Positions 30,589-41,410 are shown, counted from the stretch's first letter. The stretch is DNA of 64,000 nt from Massilibacteroides sp. (GCF_028705895.1 NZ_JAQWCQ010000001.1:62001-126000), one strand, 5' to 3'. The notes: generated from the sequence alone by a model not told the origin. Translations and numbers: made by a program.

Positions 30589-31686
30589 ATGAAAAAGAAA
30601 ATTTATTTTTTATTATTAGCAATTTTTTTTGTGTCTCCTTTTTTGTTTGTCTCATGTAGTGATGATGATGACGATCCGGACATAAATCCTGATCCGGAAT
30701 TAACGACTTCAGGTGTTTATATTCTGAACAATGGTTCGTATGGACAAAATAATTCTACACTTGATTATTATAATCCGGAAACAAATGAACTAACTAAGAA
30801 GGTGTTTAATACTTCCAACGGTAGAGGGTTAGGCGATACCGCAAATGATTTGTTAGTTTATGGTTCAAAGATGTATATTGTTGTTAATGTTTCAAGTACT
30901 ATTGAAATAACGGACCTGGAAGCCGGTTCACTTCAAACTATTTCACTTACGAGAGATGAACAGCCTCAGCAACCACGTTTTGCGCAACCTCATAAAGGTA
31001 AGGTGTATGTGACGACATATGATGGTTATGTGGTGAAAATAGATACAACAAGCCTGGAAGTTGAAGGACAGGTTGAAGTCGGTCTTGGCGCAGAGCAGTT
31101 GAGTATAGTAGGTGATAAATTATATACTGCCGTATCGGGATATATGACTCCGATGACAAAGGTTGCAGAAGTTGATCTTACTACCTTTACAAAAACGAAA
31201 GATTTTGAAGTTATTGTTGCTCCGCGTTGGATGCAGGCGGATAAAAATGGAAATCTCTATGTGATGTCTGCCGGAAATTATGCTGACATAAAACAAACCG
31301 TACAGAAATTAGATACGAAAACCGGAGAAACTAAAGTGATTTGTGAAGACGAATATGTTTCTATGACGTTGGCCGGAGATTATTTATATATCATTTCTGC
31401 AAAAACAGATTCTGAAACTTGGTCTCCCATAGATGCGAAATATTTAAAATATAACGTAGAAACAGAGACGATGGAAGAAAAAGAATTTGTCAATTCTTCT
31501 GTGGAAATAAACTACCCTACGTATTTAGATGTAGATCCTGTAACTGAGCAAATTTATATTACTGCAGGCTTGGCTACGAATACTGGTGATGTCTATATTG
31601 TTTCTCCGGAGGGTGACTTAGTGAATAAAGTAGAACTTTCCGGGTATAATCCGGTATGTTCACGCTTCTTAACGATCCTTGAATGA
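30589..31686 (+). CDS. YncE/DUF5074-type beta-propeller surface lipoprotein, BtuG-like
   Basis: Lipobox VSCSDDDDDPD with acidic export-type signal; propeller-like repeats; sits between the btuB-like and btuF-like genes. Confidence 0.75.
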   Translation: MKKKIYFLLLAIFFVSPFLFVSCSDDDDDPDINPDPELTTSGVYILNNGSYGQNNSTLDYYNPETNELTKKVFNTSNGRGLGDTANDLLVYGSKMYIVVNVSSTIEITDLEAGSLQTISLTRDEQPQQPRFAQPHKGKVYVTTYDGYVVKIDTTSLEVEGQVEVGLGAEQLSIVGDKLYTAVSGYMTPMTKVAEVDLTTFTKTKDFEVIVAPRWMQADKNGNLYVMSAGNYADIKQTVQKLDTKTGETKVICEDEYVSMTLAGDYLYIISAKTDSETWSPIDAKYLKYNVETETMEEKEFVNSSVEINYPTYLDVDPVTEQIYITAGLATNTGDVYIVSPEGDLVNKVELSGYNPVCSRFLTILE

Positions 31687-32810
31687 AAAAATATCCATCA
31701 ATAATTACGCTGTTTCTCTCCATTCTTCTCTTTTCATGTGGAGGGAAACAGGGGAAAACGGTTGGAGAAGTGACATCTCTGGATTCAATCCGTTATGCTA
31801 CCGGCTTCACTGTTTCAGCGTTTGATAATTATACAGTTGCGGAGATTATTAATCCATGGGATACCGCTACGATTTTACAACGTTATATTTTAGTTGATAG
31901 AAATCAACCTGTTCCTGCGGGCTTGCCGGAGGGTAGGATTGTTCGGGTCCCTGTACAAAATCTTGCGGTATATAGTGCCGTTCATATTGCCTTTATTGAC
32001 CTGTTAGGTGAAATTGACCGGGTGATAGGCGTTTGTGAACCGCAATACATGAATACACCTGCCATACATGAAGGAATAACGAACGGAAGGATCGCAGATT
32101 TAGGTGAGTCGGTTTCCCCCAATGTTGAGCGGATAGTTGATATTAATACGGAAGTGATAATTACATCGCCATTCCAGAATATGAGTTATGGAGCGGTAGA
32201 GAAATTGGGTATTCCTATTATTGAAGGGGCGGACTATATGGAAAATTCACCTTTGGGACGTGCCGAATGGATTCGTTTTTATGGACTTCTGTTTGATAAG
32301 GTAGAACTGGCAGATTCTCTTTTTAAAGAAACAGAGAGTCGATATGTCGCCTTGAAAGAGAAGGTGGCTGATATAAAGACTAAGCCTACCGTTCTTCCTG
32401 AGAAACGGTATGGCGCAACGTGGTTTGTTCCTGCCGGGGAAAGTTATATGGCACAACTATATGCTGATGCGGGAGGCGACTATATCTTTAAAGATACGGA
32501 AGGCGCAGGAAGTGTACCGATGTCTTTCGAAGCGATACTTGATCAGGCAATTCATGCAGACTTCTGGCTGATTAAATACCACGACGCGAAAGACCTGACT
32601 TATGCAGGCCTTCGCGGGGAGTATACACCCTATGAGAATTTCGATGCCTTTAAGAAACGATCCGTATATGCGTCTAATTCGGCAAAAGTTCCTTACTACG
32701 AAGAGACTCCTCTTCATCCGGACTATTTATTGGCCGATCTTGCCAGAATATTCCATCCGGAACTATTCCCGGAATATACACTTCGTTATTTTCATGCGTT
32801 AGAAGACTAA
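31683..32810 (+). CDS. ABC transporter substrate-binding lipoprotein, BtuF-like
   Basis: Lipobox LLFSCGG; periplasmic binding protein features (RIADLGESVSPNVERIVDINTEVIITSPFQN); 4-nt overlap with the BtuG-like gene. Confidence 0.85.
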   Translation: MKKYPSIITLFLSILLFSCGGKQGKTVGEVTSLDSIRYATGFTVSAFDNYTVAEIINPWDTATILQRYILVDRNQPVPAGLPEGRIVRVPVQNLAVYSAVHIAFIDLLGEIDRVIGVCEPQYMNTPAIHEGITNGRIADLGESVSPNVERIVDINTEVIITSPFQNMSYGAVEKLGIPIIEGADYMENSPLGRAEWIRFYGLLFDKVELADSLFKETESRYVALKEKVADIKTKPTVLPEKRYGATWFVPAGESYMAQLYADAGGDYIFKDTEGAGSVPMSFEAILDQAIHADFWLIKYHDAKDLTYAGLRGEYTPYENFDAFKKRSVYASNSAKVPYYEETPLHPDYLLADLARIFHPELFPEYTLRYFHALED

Positions 32811-32811
32811 C

Positions 32812-34182
32812 TCAGGCGCGTCCATTGAGCATACCGTAGAAATATAGCGGTTTGAGGATATATACCTTCAACAACCAAGCCGCCCATTGCTCCTTAGATA
32901 CGTCTAATAACGAGAATGGAAATGTAGAATCCTGTTTCTTATCGTAATCAAACTCGCACAATAATACATGTCCGTAGTCAGTTACGATAGGGCAGGCTGC
33001 ATATCCGTTGTATTTTTCAACAGGCTCTTTTCCTTCCATTAACGAGATCAGGTTTTTCGCAGCTAAGGGAACTTGTTTACGAATAGCAGCTGAAGTCTTG
33101 CTGGTAGGCATGTTTGCACAGTCGCCGAGCGAAACAATATTTGAATACTTGGTATGCACCATTGTATGTTTATCAACTGTGATCCATGCCTGAGGTTCGC
33201 TCATGTCATCCGTATTGCAAAGACTCGACTCGCGCGTAAAGTCAGGAGCCGTCATAGGAGGCGTGAAGTGTAGAAAATCATAACTTTCTGTAAACGGAGT
33301 ATATCTCTTTTCTTCCCCTACGGTTTCTATCTTTTCAAAATGTACCGTTTTACTTAATGTATCTATTCCTTTTACCCTCGTCAGCAAATTGATAGGGATA
33401 TTACGCTCCTTGTAAATTTCCAACAGACGCGGAGTATATAAGGGCACATCGTAAAGCTGCTTAGATGCGGTAAAGAAATCTAATTGAAGATTCTCTCTCT
33501 TCTTCTGTTTTCTTGCCTGATGTTCGGTCAGTAAGCATATCTTTTTAGGAGCCCCGCCACATTTGTGTTTGGTAAACGTATCCGTGAAAATACCACGTCC
33601 CCCTTTTCTGACAAACTCCTGCATAGCTTTCCATGTCTTCTGCGCTCCCTCAAAATCATAGATTGTATGTGCGTTGCCCTCGCCTAAAGTCTCCCTTGTA
33701 ATACCTTCAATATTATTGATCTGCAAACCCGGCGTCAGAACAAGAAAATCGTAAGATAAAGAGCCGTTTTTGTTCGTAGAAACCTGATTCATCACCGGAT
33801 CAATCGCTTTCACAGAATCTTTAACCCACTTAACTCCTTTGGGAATACAGTTTTTCTGTTCTTTCCATACTTCATCCGGAGTATATACACCTGATGCAAT
33901 TAAAGTAAAGCCCGGTTGATAAAACTGTCGGTCACTCGGGTCGATCAGGGTAATATCCGGTTCGTCTAACCAACGCTGAAGACGAGCAGCCATACTTATA
34001 CCTGCAGCACCTCCGCCAACGACTACTATTTTACCTTTCGCTTTGCTTGAAAAAGCTTTTGCATCATTCGATGGAAGCAATGTTAAGACTCCCGCCGCCG
34101 CCATTGCTTTCAGAAAGTGACGACGATCTATTCCCATTTTTGCAAATGAACTTGTCATTTGGCTGTCGATTCCGTTTATCAT
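32812..34182 (-). CDS. Sulfide:quinone oxidoreductase-like FAD/NAD-dependent flavoprotein with Tat signal
   Basis: Twin-arginine motif DRRHFLKAMAAAGVLTLLPS; GKIVVVGGGAAGISMAARL; SQR-type Cys motifs KNCIPKG, KCGGAPKK, YAACPIVTDYG. Confidence 0.82.
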   Translation of the reverse strand: MINGIDSQMTSSFAKMGIDRRHFLKAMAAAGVLTLLPSNDAKAFSSKAKGKIVVVGGGAAGISMAARLQRWLDEPDITLIDPSDRQFYQPGFTLIASGVYTPDEVWKEQKNCIPKGVKWVKDSVKAIDPVMNQVSTNKNGSLSYDFLVLTPGLQINNIEGITRETLGEGNAHTIYDFEGAQKTWKAMQEFVRKGGRGIFTDTFTKHKCGGAPKKICLLTEHQARKQKKRENLQLDFFTASKQLYDVPLYTPRLLEIYKERNIPINLLTRVKGIDTLSKTVHFEKIETVGEEKRYTPFTESYDFLHFTPPMTAPDFTRESSLCNTDDMSEPQAWITVDKHTMVHTKYSNIVSLGDCANMPTSKTSAAIRKQVPLAAKNLISLMEGKEPVEKYNGYAACPIVTDYGHVLLCEFDYDKKQDSTFPFSLLDVSKEQWAAWLLKVYILKPLYFYGMLNGRA

Positions 34183-34332
34183 ACTAATTTAGATTCACAT
34201 TATTTGGCTGCAAAGAAACGCGTAAAAGACATTTCATCCTAAAAAAACACTACTACATTACTTGCTCAAACCCTTTAAATAAGGCTTATAATCATGTTTT
34301 TTTATTCTCATGCGCCAAATATAGAGTATTGT

Positions 34333-34398
34333 GAAATTTTAAGGCGCCTCAACAAACGTGTCGAAGAGCCTCAACTTATGTTTCCAGGCGCCTCAACT
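34333..34398 (-). repeat. Three tandem 22-bp-spaced GTTGAGGC boxes
   Basis: On the minus strand: AGTTGAGGCGCCTGGAAACATA / AGTTGAGGCTCTTCGACACGTT / TGTTGAGGCGCCTTAAAATTTC. Confidence 0.75.
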
Positions 34399-34484
34399 TT
34401 TAAAACCAAGCTCCTTGAAATTTTTCTTTACTTGTCTTACTGAAAAATTAAACTATTTATAAAAAGGAATCTTCGTTATTCCTC

Positions 34485-34516
34485 TTTGGAAAAAGTTGGA
34501 TTTTCTTCTACATTTG
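34485..34516 (+). promoter_or_regulatory. Promoter of the tricorn-like gene
   Basis: TTTG (34485-34488), N20, TACATTTG (34509-34516). Confidence 0.6.
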
Positions 34517-34538
34517 TATAGAACTAAAAGAATTCAAT

Positions 34539-37500
34539 ATGATTAAAAAATTAATCCTCAATTTATGTCTTTTTACAGTAGCTCCTTTTCTGACGTTTGC
34601 CTCAGAGGAAGCGCGTCTTTTGCGCTTTCCGTCAACGAACGGGAGTGAGATTGTCTTTTCCTTTGGAGGAGATTTGTATCAAGTATCCGTGAATGGTGGT
34701 GAAGCAAAACGATTAACCTCACATGTTGGTTATGAAATGTTCCCGCGTTTTTCTCCGGATGGCAAAACGATTGCTTTTACAGGGCAGTATGACGGAAATA
34801 CAGAAGTGTTTACTATCCCTTCAACAGGTGGCGAACCCTTGCGGATAACTTATACGGCGACCAATCGTCGTGATGATCTTGGTGATCGCATGGGGCCGAA
34901 TAATATCGTGATGGGTTGGACTCCTGACGGACAACGTATTGTATATCGTAACAGAATCAGTGATGGGTTTACTGGTAAATTATATACGGTAGAAAATGAA
35001 GGCGGATTGTCTGAAGCTATTCCGCTTCCGGAAGGTGGTTTCTGTTGCTACTCGCCGGATGGGAAACGTTTAGCTTATAATCGCGTAATGCGTGAATTCC
35101 GTACCTGGAAATATTACAAAGGGGGGATGGCCGATGATGTATGGATATATGACCCGGCAAAGAAAACGGTTGAAAATATTACGGAAAACAATGCGCAGGA
35201 TATCATGCCGATGTGGATTGGGGATGAAATATTCTTTATCTCAGATCGTGACCGTACTATGAATATTTTCGTGTACAACACCAAAACGAAACAAACATCC
35301 AAAGTAACAAACTTTACGGACTATGATGTGAAATTTCCAAGTGCGAACGGAAATACGATTGTTTTTGAAAATGGGGGATATATCTACAAATTAGATGTAA
35401 CTGCCAAGAAGCCCGAAAAAGTAAATATCCGTCTGACATCCGATAATGTGTATGCCCGCAATGCCATTAAAAATGGAGTTGACTATATAACCAATATCAG
35501 TCTTTCACCTGGAGGCGAAAGATTGGTTGTGACTGCACGAGGTGAAGTGTTCAATCTGGCAGCAGATAAAGGCGTTACCAAAAATATTACACGTTCGCCC
35601 GGCGCTCATGACAGGGAAGCACAATGGTCGCCTGATGGTAAATATATCGCTTATATCTCAGATGCAACAGGCGAAACTGAACTTTATCTGCAACCCGCCG
35701 AAGGGGGTGAACCTGTACAGATCACTAAAAATAATGACACCTATATCCGCTCGTTTGAATGGAGTCCGGATGCTGCTACAATTGTATATACAGATCGCGA
35801 AAATCGGATTAACTTATTGACTGTTGCTACGAAACAGGTCGCTACGGTTTTAAAAGATCCTCTTGGTGAAATAAGAGATGTAACGTTCTCTCCGGATAAT
35901 AAATGGTTAACCTATTCTCGTATTGCAGAAAACGATTACAATATTGTTTATGTTTACGATATCGCAGCAAAGAAAGAATATCCGGTAACAGACAAATGGT
36001 ATGCTTCCTATTCTCCTGTTTTCAGTACAGATGGTAAGTATCTTATTTTTACCTCTGCAAGAGATTTTAATCCGACGTATGGTTCTCTTGAATGGAATCA
36101 CGTATATAATAATATGAATGGTGTTTATCTGGCCTTATTAACTAAAGACACTCCTTCTCCCTTCTTACAGGAAGATGCAGTCGTTAAAACTGCGTCGAAA
36201 AACGAAGATAAAAAAGGGGATGCGGGGAAAAATGATACAGATAAAAAAGATGCTGCTGCTAAATCAGCTGCTTCAACAGTAAAGATTGATCCGGAAGGAC
36301 TGAGTGAACGTATTGTTAAATTACCCATCGATCCTTCCCGTTATGGAAATTTCTATTCGGATGGTTCCAAAGTATATTATTGGGGTAGGGGGGCAACTCG
36401 TGTTTACGACCTGAAAAAGCAAAAAGAAGAAATTGTTGCAGAAGGTGTGTATATGGGAGTTGAACCAGGAAGCAAGAAAGCCGTGTTCCTAAAAGGTAAA
36501 TCATTCTATGTAACTGATATTCCTTCTGGAAAAGCTAATTTAGAGGATGCTGTGGATCTTTCAAATATGAAGATATCGGTTGACTTTACTCAGGAATGGC
36601 CTCAGATATTTGATGAAGTTTGGCGTGCTTTCCGTGATGGATTTTATGTTGATAATATGCATGGACTGGATTGGAAAGCAATAAAACAGAAATACAGTGT
36701 ATTGCTGCCGTATGTGAAGACGCGTTTAGACCTGAATTACGTGATTGGCGAAATGATCTCAGAATTAAATTGTGGTCATGCTTATGCAAATCCGGGGGAA
36801 ACCGAGCGTCCGGAACGTATCGCTACCGGTTTGTTGGGGGCAGAAATATCACGCGATAAAAGTGGCTTTTTCCGCTTAGAGAAAATCTTGCAAGGCGCGT
36901 CCTGGAGTAAAGATTTACGCTCTCCGTTGACCGAAGCCGGCATTGATGCTAAAGTAGGTGAGTATATTGTCGCTATCGACGGAGTGCCGACTAATACAGT
37001 GAAAGACCTGTATTCATTATTAGTAGGTAAAGCCAATGTGCCAACTGAAATTCTATTAAACTCTAAACCCCAAACGGCAGGTGCAAGAAAAATTGTAATC
37101 AGTCCCCTTGAAGAAGAATACTCTTTATATCACTACAACTGGGTGCAAAATAATATCCGTAAAGTGGACGAAGCTACGGACGGAAAAGTCGGTTATATCT
37201 ATATACCGGATATGGGGGTAGAAGGACTGAACGAATTTTCCCGTTATTTCTATCCGCAATTAGATAAGGAAGGCTTGATAATTGATGATCGTGCCAATGG
37301 CGGAGGAAACGTATCGCCAATGATTCTCGAACGCTTAGCCCGCGAACCGTATCGTCTGACTATGCGTCGTGGTTCAAGTCGTATCGGTACAGTGCCGGAT
37401 GCTGTTCAAGTTGGTCCGAAAGTTTGTCTGATTAATAAATATTCAGCTTCAGACGGTGATTTATTCCCTTGGGGATTCAAAGCATTAGGCTTGGGTAAGT

Positions 37501-37790
37501 TAATCGGAACACGTACTTGGGGAGGAATCGTTGGTATAAGCGGGCCACTTCCCTACATGGACGGAACAGATATCCGTGTACCTTTCTTTACCAGTTTTGA
37601 TGCCAAAACAGGAGAATGGATTATTGAAAACCACGGAGTAGATCCGGATATCTATATTGATAATGATCCTATCAAAGAATGGAACGGAGAAGACGAACAG
37701 TTGAACCGGGCTATTGAAGAAGTGATGAAAGACGTCAAGACCCGTAAACCTTTACATAAGGTACCTGCCCCAAGAAATTGGAGCAAATAA
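34539..37790 (+). CDS. Tricorn-protease-like S41 peptidase with beta-propeller and PDZ domains
   Basis: WD40/TolB-type repeats (FSPDGKTIAFTG), C1-type region, PDZ, S41-type C-terminus (DRANGGGNVSPMILERL, NKYSASDGDLFPWGFKALGLGKLIGTRTWGGIVG). Confidence 0.93.
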   Translation: MIKKLILNLCLFTVAPFLTFASEEARLLRFPSTNGSEIVFSFGGDLYQVSVNGGEAKRLTSHVGYEMFPRFSPDGKTIAFTGQYDGNTEVFTIPSTGGEPLRITYTATNRRDDLGDRMGPNNIVMGWTPDGQRIVYRNRISDGFTGKLYTVENEGGLSEAIPLPEGGFCCYSPDGKRLAYNRVMREFRTWKYYKGGMADDVWIYDPAKKTVENITENNAQDIMPMWIGDEIFFISDRDRTMNIFVYNTKTKQTSKVTNFTDYDVKFPSANGNTIVFENGGYIYKLDVTAKKPEKVNIRLTSDNVYARNAIKNGVDYITNISLSPGGERLVVTARGEVFNLAADKGVTKNITRSPGAHDREAQWSPDGKYIAYISDATGETELYLQPAEGGEPVQITKNNDTYIRSFEWSPDAATIVYTDRENRINLLTVATKQVATVLKDPLGEIRDVTFSPDNKWLTYSRIAENDYNIVYVYDIAAKKEYPVTDKWYASYSPVFSTDGKYLIFTSARDFNPTYGSLEWNHVYNNMNGVYLALLTKDTPSPFLQEDAVVKTASKNEDKKGDAGKNDTDKKDAAAKSAASTVKIDPEGLSERIVKLPIDPSRYGNFYSDGSKVYYWGRGATRVYDLKKQKEEIVAEGVYMGVEPGSKKAVFLKGKSFYVTDIPSGKANLEDAVDLSNMKISVDFTQEWPQIFDEVWRAFRDGFYVDNMHGLDWKAIKQKYSVLLPYVKTRLDLNYVIGEMISELNCGHAYANPGETERPERIATGLLGAEISRDKSGFFRLEKILQGASWSKDLRSPLTEAGIDAKVGEYIVAIDGVPTNTVKDLYSLLVGKANVPTEILLNSKPQTAGARKIVISPLEEEYSLYHYNWVQNNIRKVDEATDGKVGYIYIPDMGVEGLNEFSRYFYPQLDKEGLIIDDRANGGGNVSPMILERLAREPYRLTMRRGSSRIGTVPDAVQVGPKVCLINKYSASDGDLFPWGFKALGLGKLIGTRTWGGIVGISGPLPYMDGTDIRVPFFTSFDAKTGEWIIENHGVDPDIYIDNDPIKEWNGEDEQLNRAIEEVMKDVKTRKPLHKVPAPRNWSK

Positions 37791-37794
37791 AAAT

Positions 37795-37835
37795 AAAAAA
37801 AGAAGGTGTCTCACGACACCTTTCTTTTTTTCATT
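37795..37835. terminator. Terminator after the tricorn-like gene
   Basis: AGAAGGTGTC-TCAC-GACACCTTTCTTTTTTT with A-tract on the other side. Confidence 0.8.
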
Positions 37836-38141
37836 ACCACAGACTAATTACCAAACTATAAAAAAAAGTTATTGTTATATCTTTCCATTACAAAGATTCA
37901 TTCTATTTTTCAAACAATAATGCTCTCGATTTCGCAGAAAATGTTCCAAAAGACGCATAAATAACTCCTTGGATAAACGTCAATTTTATTTTTGTTAATA
38001 TTTTGTAAATAAACTACCTTGTTATGCAAGGTATTGTGTTTTTGCATACTTTTGTTCTGAGAATAAAAAAGTGACTATTTGCTGTAACATTTCTTGCATT
38101 GTTTGCGTCTTATTATATAAAAGCTTAAATACGATATTAGA

Positions 38142-38822
38142 ATGATTCAATTAAGAGGGATTAACAAAACGTATTTCAATGGAGCTCCATTGCATGTACT
38201 CAAAGGAATCGACTTAGATATAAAAACAGGAGAAATGGTTTCTATTATGGGAGCCTCCGGTTCCGGAAAATCTACATTATTAAATATATTAGGAATCCTC
38301 GATACTTATGATACGGGAACTTACACGCTTGACGGACATCTTATTCAAGATTTAAGTGAAAGTCGCGCTGCTGAGTTCAGAAATAAAATGATCGGGTTTA
38401 TTTTTCAGTCTTTTAATCTGATCTCTTTCAAGAATGCCATGGAAAATGTTGCACTTCCACTCTATTATCAAGGTATAAAACGTAAGAAAAGAAACCAGAT
38501 GGCACTGGACTATTTAGAGATGGTAGGACTAAAGGATTGGGCGCATCATATGCCCAGTGAAATGTCCGGAGGACAAAAACAGCGGGTTGCAATTGCGCGC
38601 GCTTTAATTGCCCAGCCACGTGTGATTCTGGCCGATGAACCTACCGGAGCCTTAGATAGTGTGACCACTGTAGAGGTAATGGAACTTCTTCGTAAAGTAA
38701 ACAAGGAGGGAATGACCATGATTATTGTTACGCACGAACAATCCGTTGCAGATGCTACCGATAGGATCATTCGGGTGAAAGACGGAATAATTGAAAACGA
38801 AGAACAAGCGCTCTATGTTTGA
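38142..38822 (+). CDS. ABC transporter ATP-binding protein (MacB/LolD type)
   Basis: Walker [10 protein letters not shown], signature [15 protein letters not shown], Walker [14 protein letters not shown]. Confidence 0.96.
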   Translation: MIQLRGINKTYFNGAPLHVLKGIDLDIKTGEMVSIMGASGSGKSTLLNILGILDTYDTGTYTLDGHLIQDLSESRAAEFRNKMIGFIFQSFNLISFKNAMENVALPLYYQGIKRKKRNQMALDYLEMVGLKDWAHHMPSEMSGGQKQRVAIARALIAQPRVILADEPTGALDSVTTVEVMELLRKVNKEGMTMIIVTHEQSVADATDRIIRVKDGIIENEEQALYV

Positions 38823-40089
38823 TTTTGAGAATACACGTGAAATCTGGAGTACGATAAAGAAAAACAAACTCAGGACATTTCTGACGGGTTTTTCCGTTGC
38901 TTGGGGGATTTTTATGCTGATCGTATTGCTTGGTGCAAGTAATGGATTGCGCAATGGTATCATGTATAATTTCCGGAATATGGCAGATAACAAAGTAAAT
39001 GTATGGGCTCGCTATACCACCCTGCCTTATGACGGACTGCCAACTAACCGTAGGATTCAATTCACAGAAGAGGATTTAGCCGCGATTAGTAATGAACATC
39101 CTGAGATAGACTTGAAATCGGCCACTATTTATAGATCAGATACGATCAGCTTTGGCGAAGAATATGTTACAGGTAGTCTGAATGGTGTATTTCCTGCACA
39201 TGCAAAAATTAATTTCATAACAATGAATGCAGGCAACGGACGTTTCCTGAATGATCTGGATATTTATGGAAGACGGAAAGTAATCGTAATCAGTCCCCGT
39301 ATGGCAGAAGTTCTTTTCCGTGAGATAAGCCCGTTAGGACAATACGTGAAAATAGGTGCGGGAATGTTTCAGGTTGTCGGTGTTTATCATGATGAAGATA
39401 AAAGTAATGACTCTCCCGCATATATTCCATTCTCTACAGGACAGCTTTTATATAATAAAGGATATGGGTTAAGTAACTTGATGTTTACAGTAAAAGGAGT
39501 GCTGACCGAAGAAGATAATAAAGCTTTTGAAGATAGATTCAGAGCGTCAATGGCTAAAAGGCATCGATTTGATCCTGCGGACAAGAATGCAATCGGCATG
39601 TGGAGTACTGCCAATGAATTTCGGATGATGAATGGAATGATGAACGGGATTACATTTTTTGTGTGGATTGTCGGTATCGGAACTTTGATGGCTGGAATTG
39701 TGGGCGTAAGTAATATCATGTTGATAACCGTCAGAGAGCGTACACGTGAATTTGGCATCCGCAAAGCGATAGGAGCTAAACCATCTTCTATCCTTCAACT
39801 GATAATCTTCGAATCGATTATGGTTACTGCTGTATTTGGGTATGTCGGGATGCTTGGTGGTATCGGGTTAACAGAAATTATAAATTATGGTATGGAGATG
39901 TCGCAGGCAGGTGCTTCTACCGGAGGAAATATGGGTGAGAATACATCTATTTTCCGAAATCCGACGGTAAGTCTTGGGATTTCGATCTCAGCCACTTTGT
40001 TAATCATTATTGCAGGTGTACTTGCGGGTTATTTCCCGGCGCGTAAGGCCGTCAAAGTATCGGCTGTAGAAGCCATGAGGTATGAATAA
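38815..40089 (+). CDS. MacB-type ABC transporter permease (first)
   Basis: N-terminal TM plus periplasmic core domain, C-terminal FtsX domain ([30 protein letters not shown]). Start at 38815 ([11 protein letters not shown]), or 38791. Confidence 0.92.
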   Translation: MFDFENTREIWSTIKKNKLRTFLTGFSVAWGIFMLIVLLGASNGLRNGIMYNFRNMADNKVNVWARYTTLPYDGLPTNRRIQFTEEDLAAISNEHPEIDLKSATIYRSDTISFGEEYVTGSLNGVFPAHAKINFITMNAGNGRFLNDLDIYGRRKVIVISPRMAEVLFREISPLGQYVKIGAGMFQVVGVYHDEDKSNDSPAYIPFSTGQLLYNKGYGLSNLMFTVKGVLTEEDNKAFEDRFRASMAKRHRFDPADKNAIGMWSTANEFRMMNGMMNGITFFVWIVGIGTLMAGIVGVSNIMLITVRERTREFGIRKAIGAKPSSILQLIIFESIMVTAVFGYVGMLGGIGLTEIINYGMEMSQAGASTGGNMGENTSIFRNPTVSLGISISATLLIIIAGVLAGYFPARKAVKVSAVEAMRYE

Positions 40090-40113
40090 AAACAGAAAAA
40101 ACGAACTACGAAT

Positions 40114-41370
40114 ATGTTTGATGCAGATAGGTGGGTAGAAATATGGGTAACCATCACCCGCAATAAAACACGCAGTATTCTGACTTGCTTTGGGGTATTT
40201 TGGGGTATCCTGATGTTGGTTCTCTTGCTCGGTTCAGGTACGGGTATGAAAAACGGTATGTTTGCCGGATTAGACGGATTTGCTACAAATTCTGTGTTTA
40301 TGTGGTCTGATCGTACCAGTGAAGCCTATAAGGGGTTTAACAAAGGGAGATTCTGGGACCTCAGAAACAGGGATGTGGAAGGAATGAAAAAGAATATTCC
40401 CGGAATTGAATATCTTTCTCCTATCATTTGGGGAAACAGATCGGAAAAAAATGTTGTCTTCGGACAGAAAACAGGCACCTATACGGTTAAAGGGGTATAT
40501 CCTGAGTACTTTAATATTGAGAGCCAGAAAATACATTACGGACGTTTATTCAACGAAATAGACCAGATTTCTAAAAGAAAAGTATGTCTTATCGGATCAG
40601 ATATAAATAACGTGTTGTTTAACGGAGCAAATTCTTGCGGTGAATATATTCGTGCTAATGGAATTTATTATCAGGTGATCGGGGTTGTTGAAGCGAAGGG
40701 TAACATTAGTATTGGCGGGCGTTCGACAGAATGTGTCTTTGTTCCGTTTTCTACTATGCAGCAGACCTTAAATCAGGGGGATATCCTTCATTTCCTCTGC
40801 ATGAGCATTAAGCGTGAATACAACGTGAAGCAAGTGATAGATGAGTGCACAGCCTTGGTTAAATCCAATAATGAAATTGCGCCATCCGATCCACAGGCCA
40901 TTGGTGTTGTGAATCTGGCAGCACAGTTTGCTACTTTCGATATGTTGTTTACGGGAATAGATATCCTTGTATGGCTTGTCGGTATGGGAACTTTGTTAGC
41001 GGGAATAATCGGAGTAAGTAACATTATGATGGTAACCGTAAAAGAGCGAACAAAAGAAATCGGTGTCCGTCGGGCGTTAGGAGCAAAGCCCTGGAATATA
41101 ATCTCTCAGGTTATGAGCGAAAGCCTTTTACTTACGGCATTGGCCGGATTGATGGGACTGAGTTTGGGGGTCTTTATCTTAGACATGGTAGATAAAGTTC
41201 TTTCGGCACAAGCGGAATCAGGAGGTACGTTCTTCCGTAATCCGGGAGTGAGTATTGATACAGCTATAGCAGCCACTATTATTCTTTTGATAAGTGGTCT
41301 TTTAGCCGGACTTATCCCTGCCTGGAGAGCTATGCAGATCAAAGCCATCGACGCAATCAGAGAAGAATAA
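40114..41370 (+). CDS. MacB-type ABC transporter permease (second, paralogous)
   Basis: Same architecture: VSNIMMVTVKERTKEIGVRRALGAKPWNII. Confidence 0.92.
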   Translation: MFDADRWVEIWVTITRNKTRSILTCFGVFWGILMLVLLLGSGTGMKNGMFAGLDGFATNSVFMWSDRTSEAYKGFNKGRFWDLRNRDVEGMKKNIPGIEYLSPIIWGNRSEKNVVFGQKTGTYTVKGVYPEYFNIESQKIHYGRLFNEIDQISKRKVCLIGSDINNVLFNGANSCGEYIRANGIYYQVIGVVEAKGNISIGGRSTECVFVPFSTMQQTLNQGDILHFLCMSIKREYNVKQVIDECTALVKSNNEIAPSDPQAIGVVNLAAQFATFDMLFTGIDILVWLVGMGTLLAGIIGVSNIMMVTVKERTKEIGVRRALGAKPWNIISQVMSESLLLTALAGLMGLSLGVFILDMVDKVLSAQAESGGTFFRNPGVSIDTAIAATIILLISGLLAGLIPAWRAMQIKAIDAIREE

Positions 41371-41410
41371 TTAAAATATAGAAAATAATAAATAAAACAG
41401 ATACATCATC

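Noticed and set aside
34333-34398. CRISPR array from the 22-bp-spaced repeats
   Set aside because: Only about 8-11 bp conserved per unit with 11-14 bp gaps; far too short for repeats and spacers, and no cas genes in the window.
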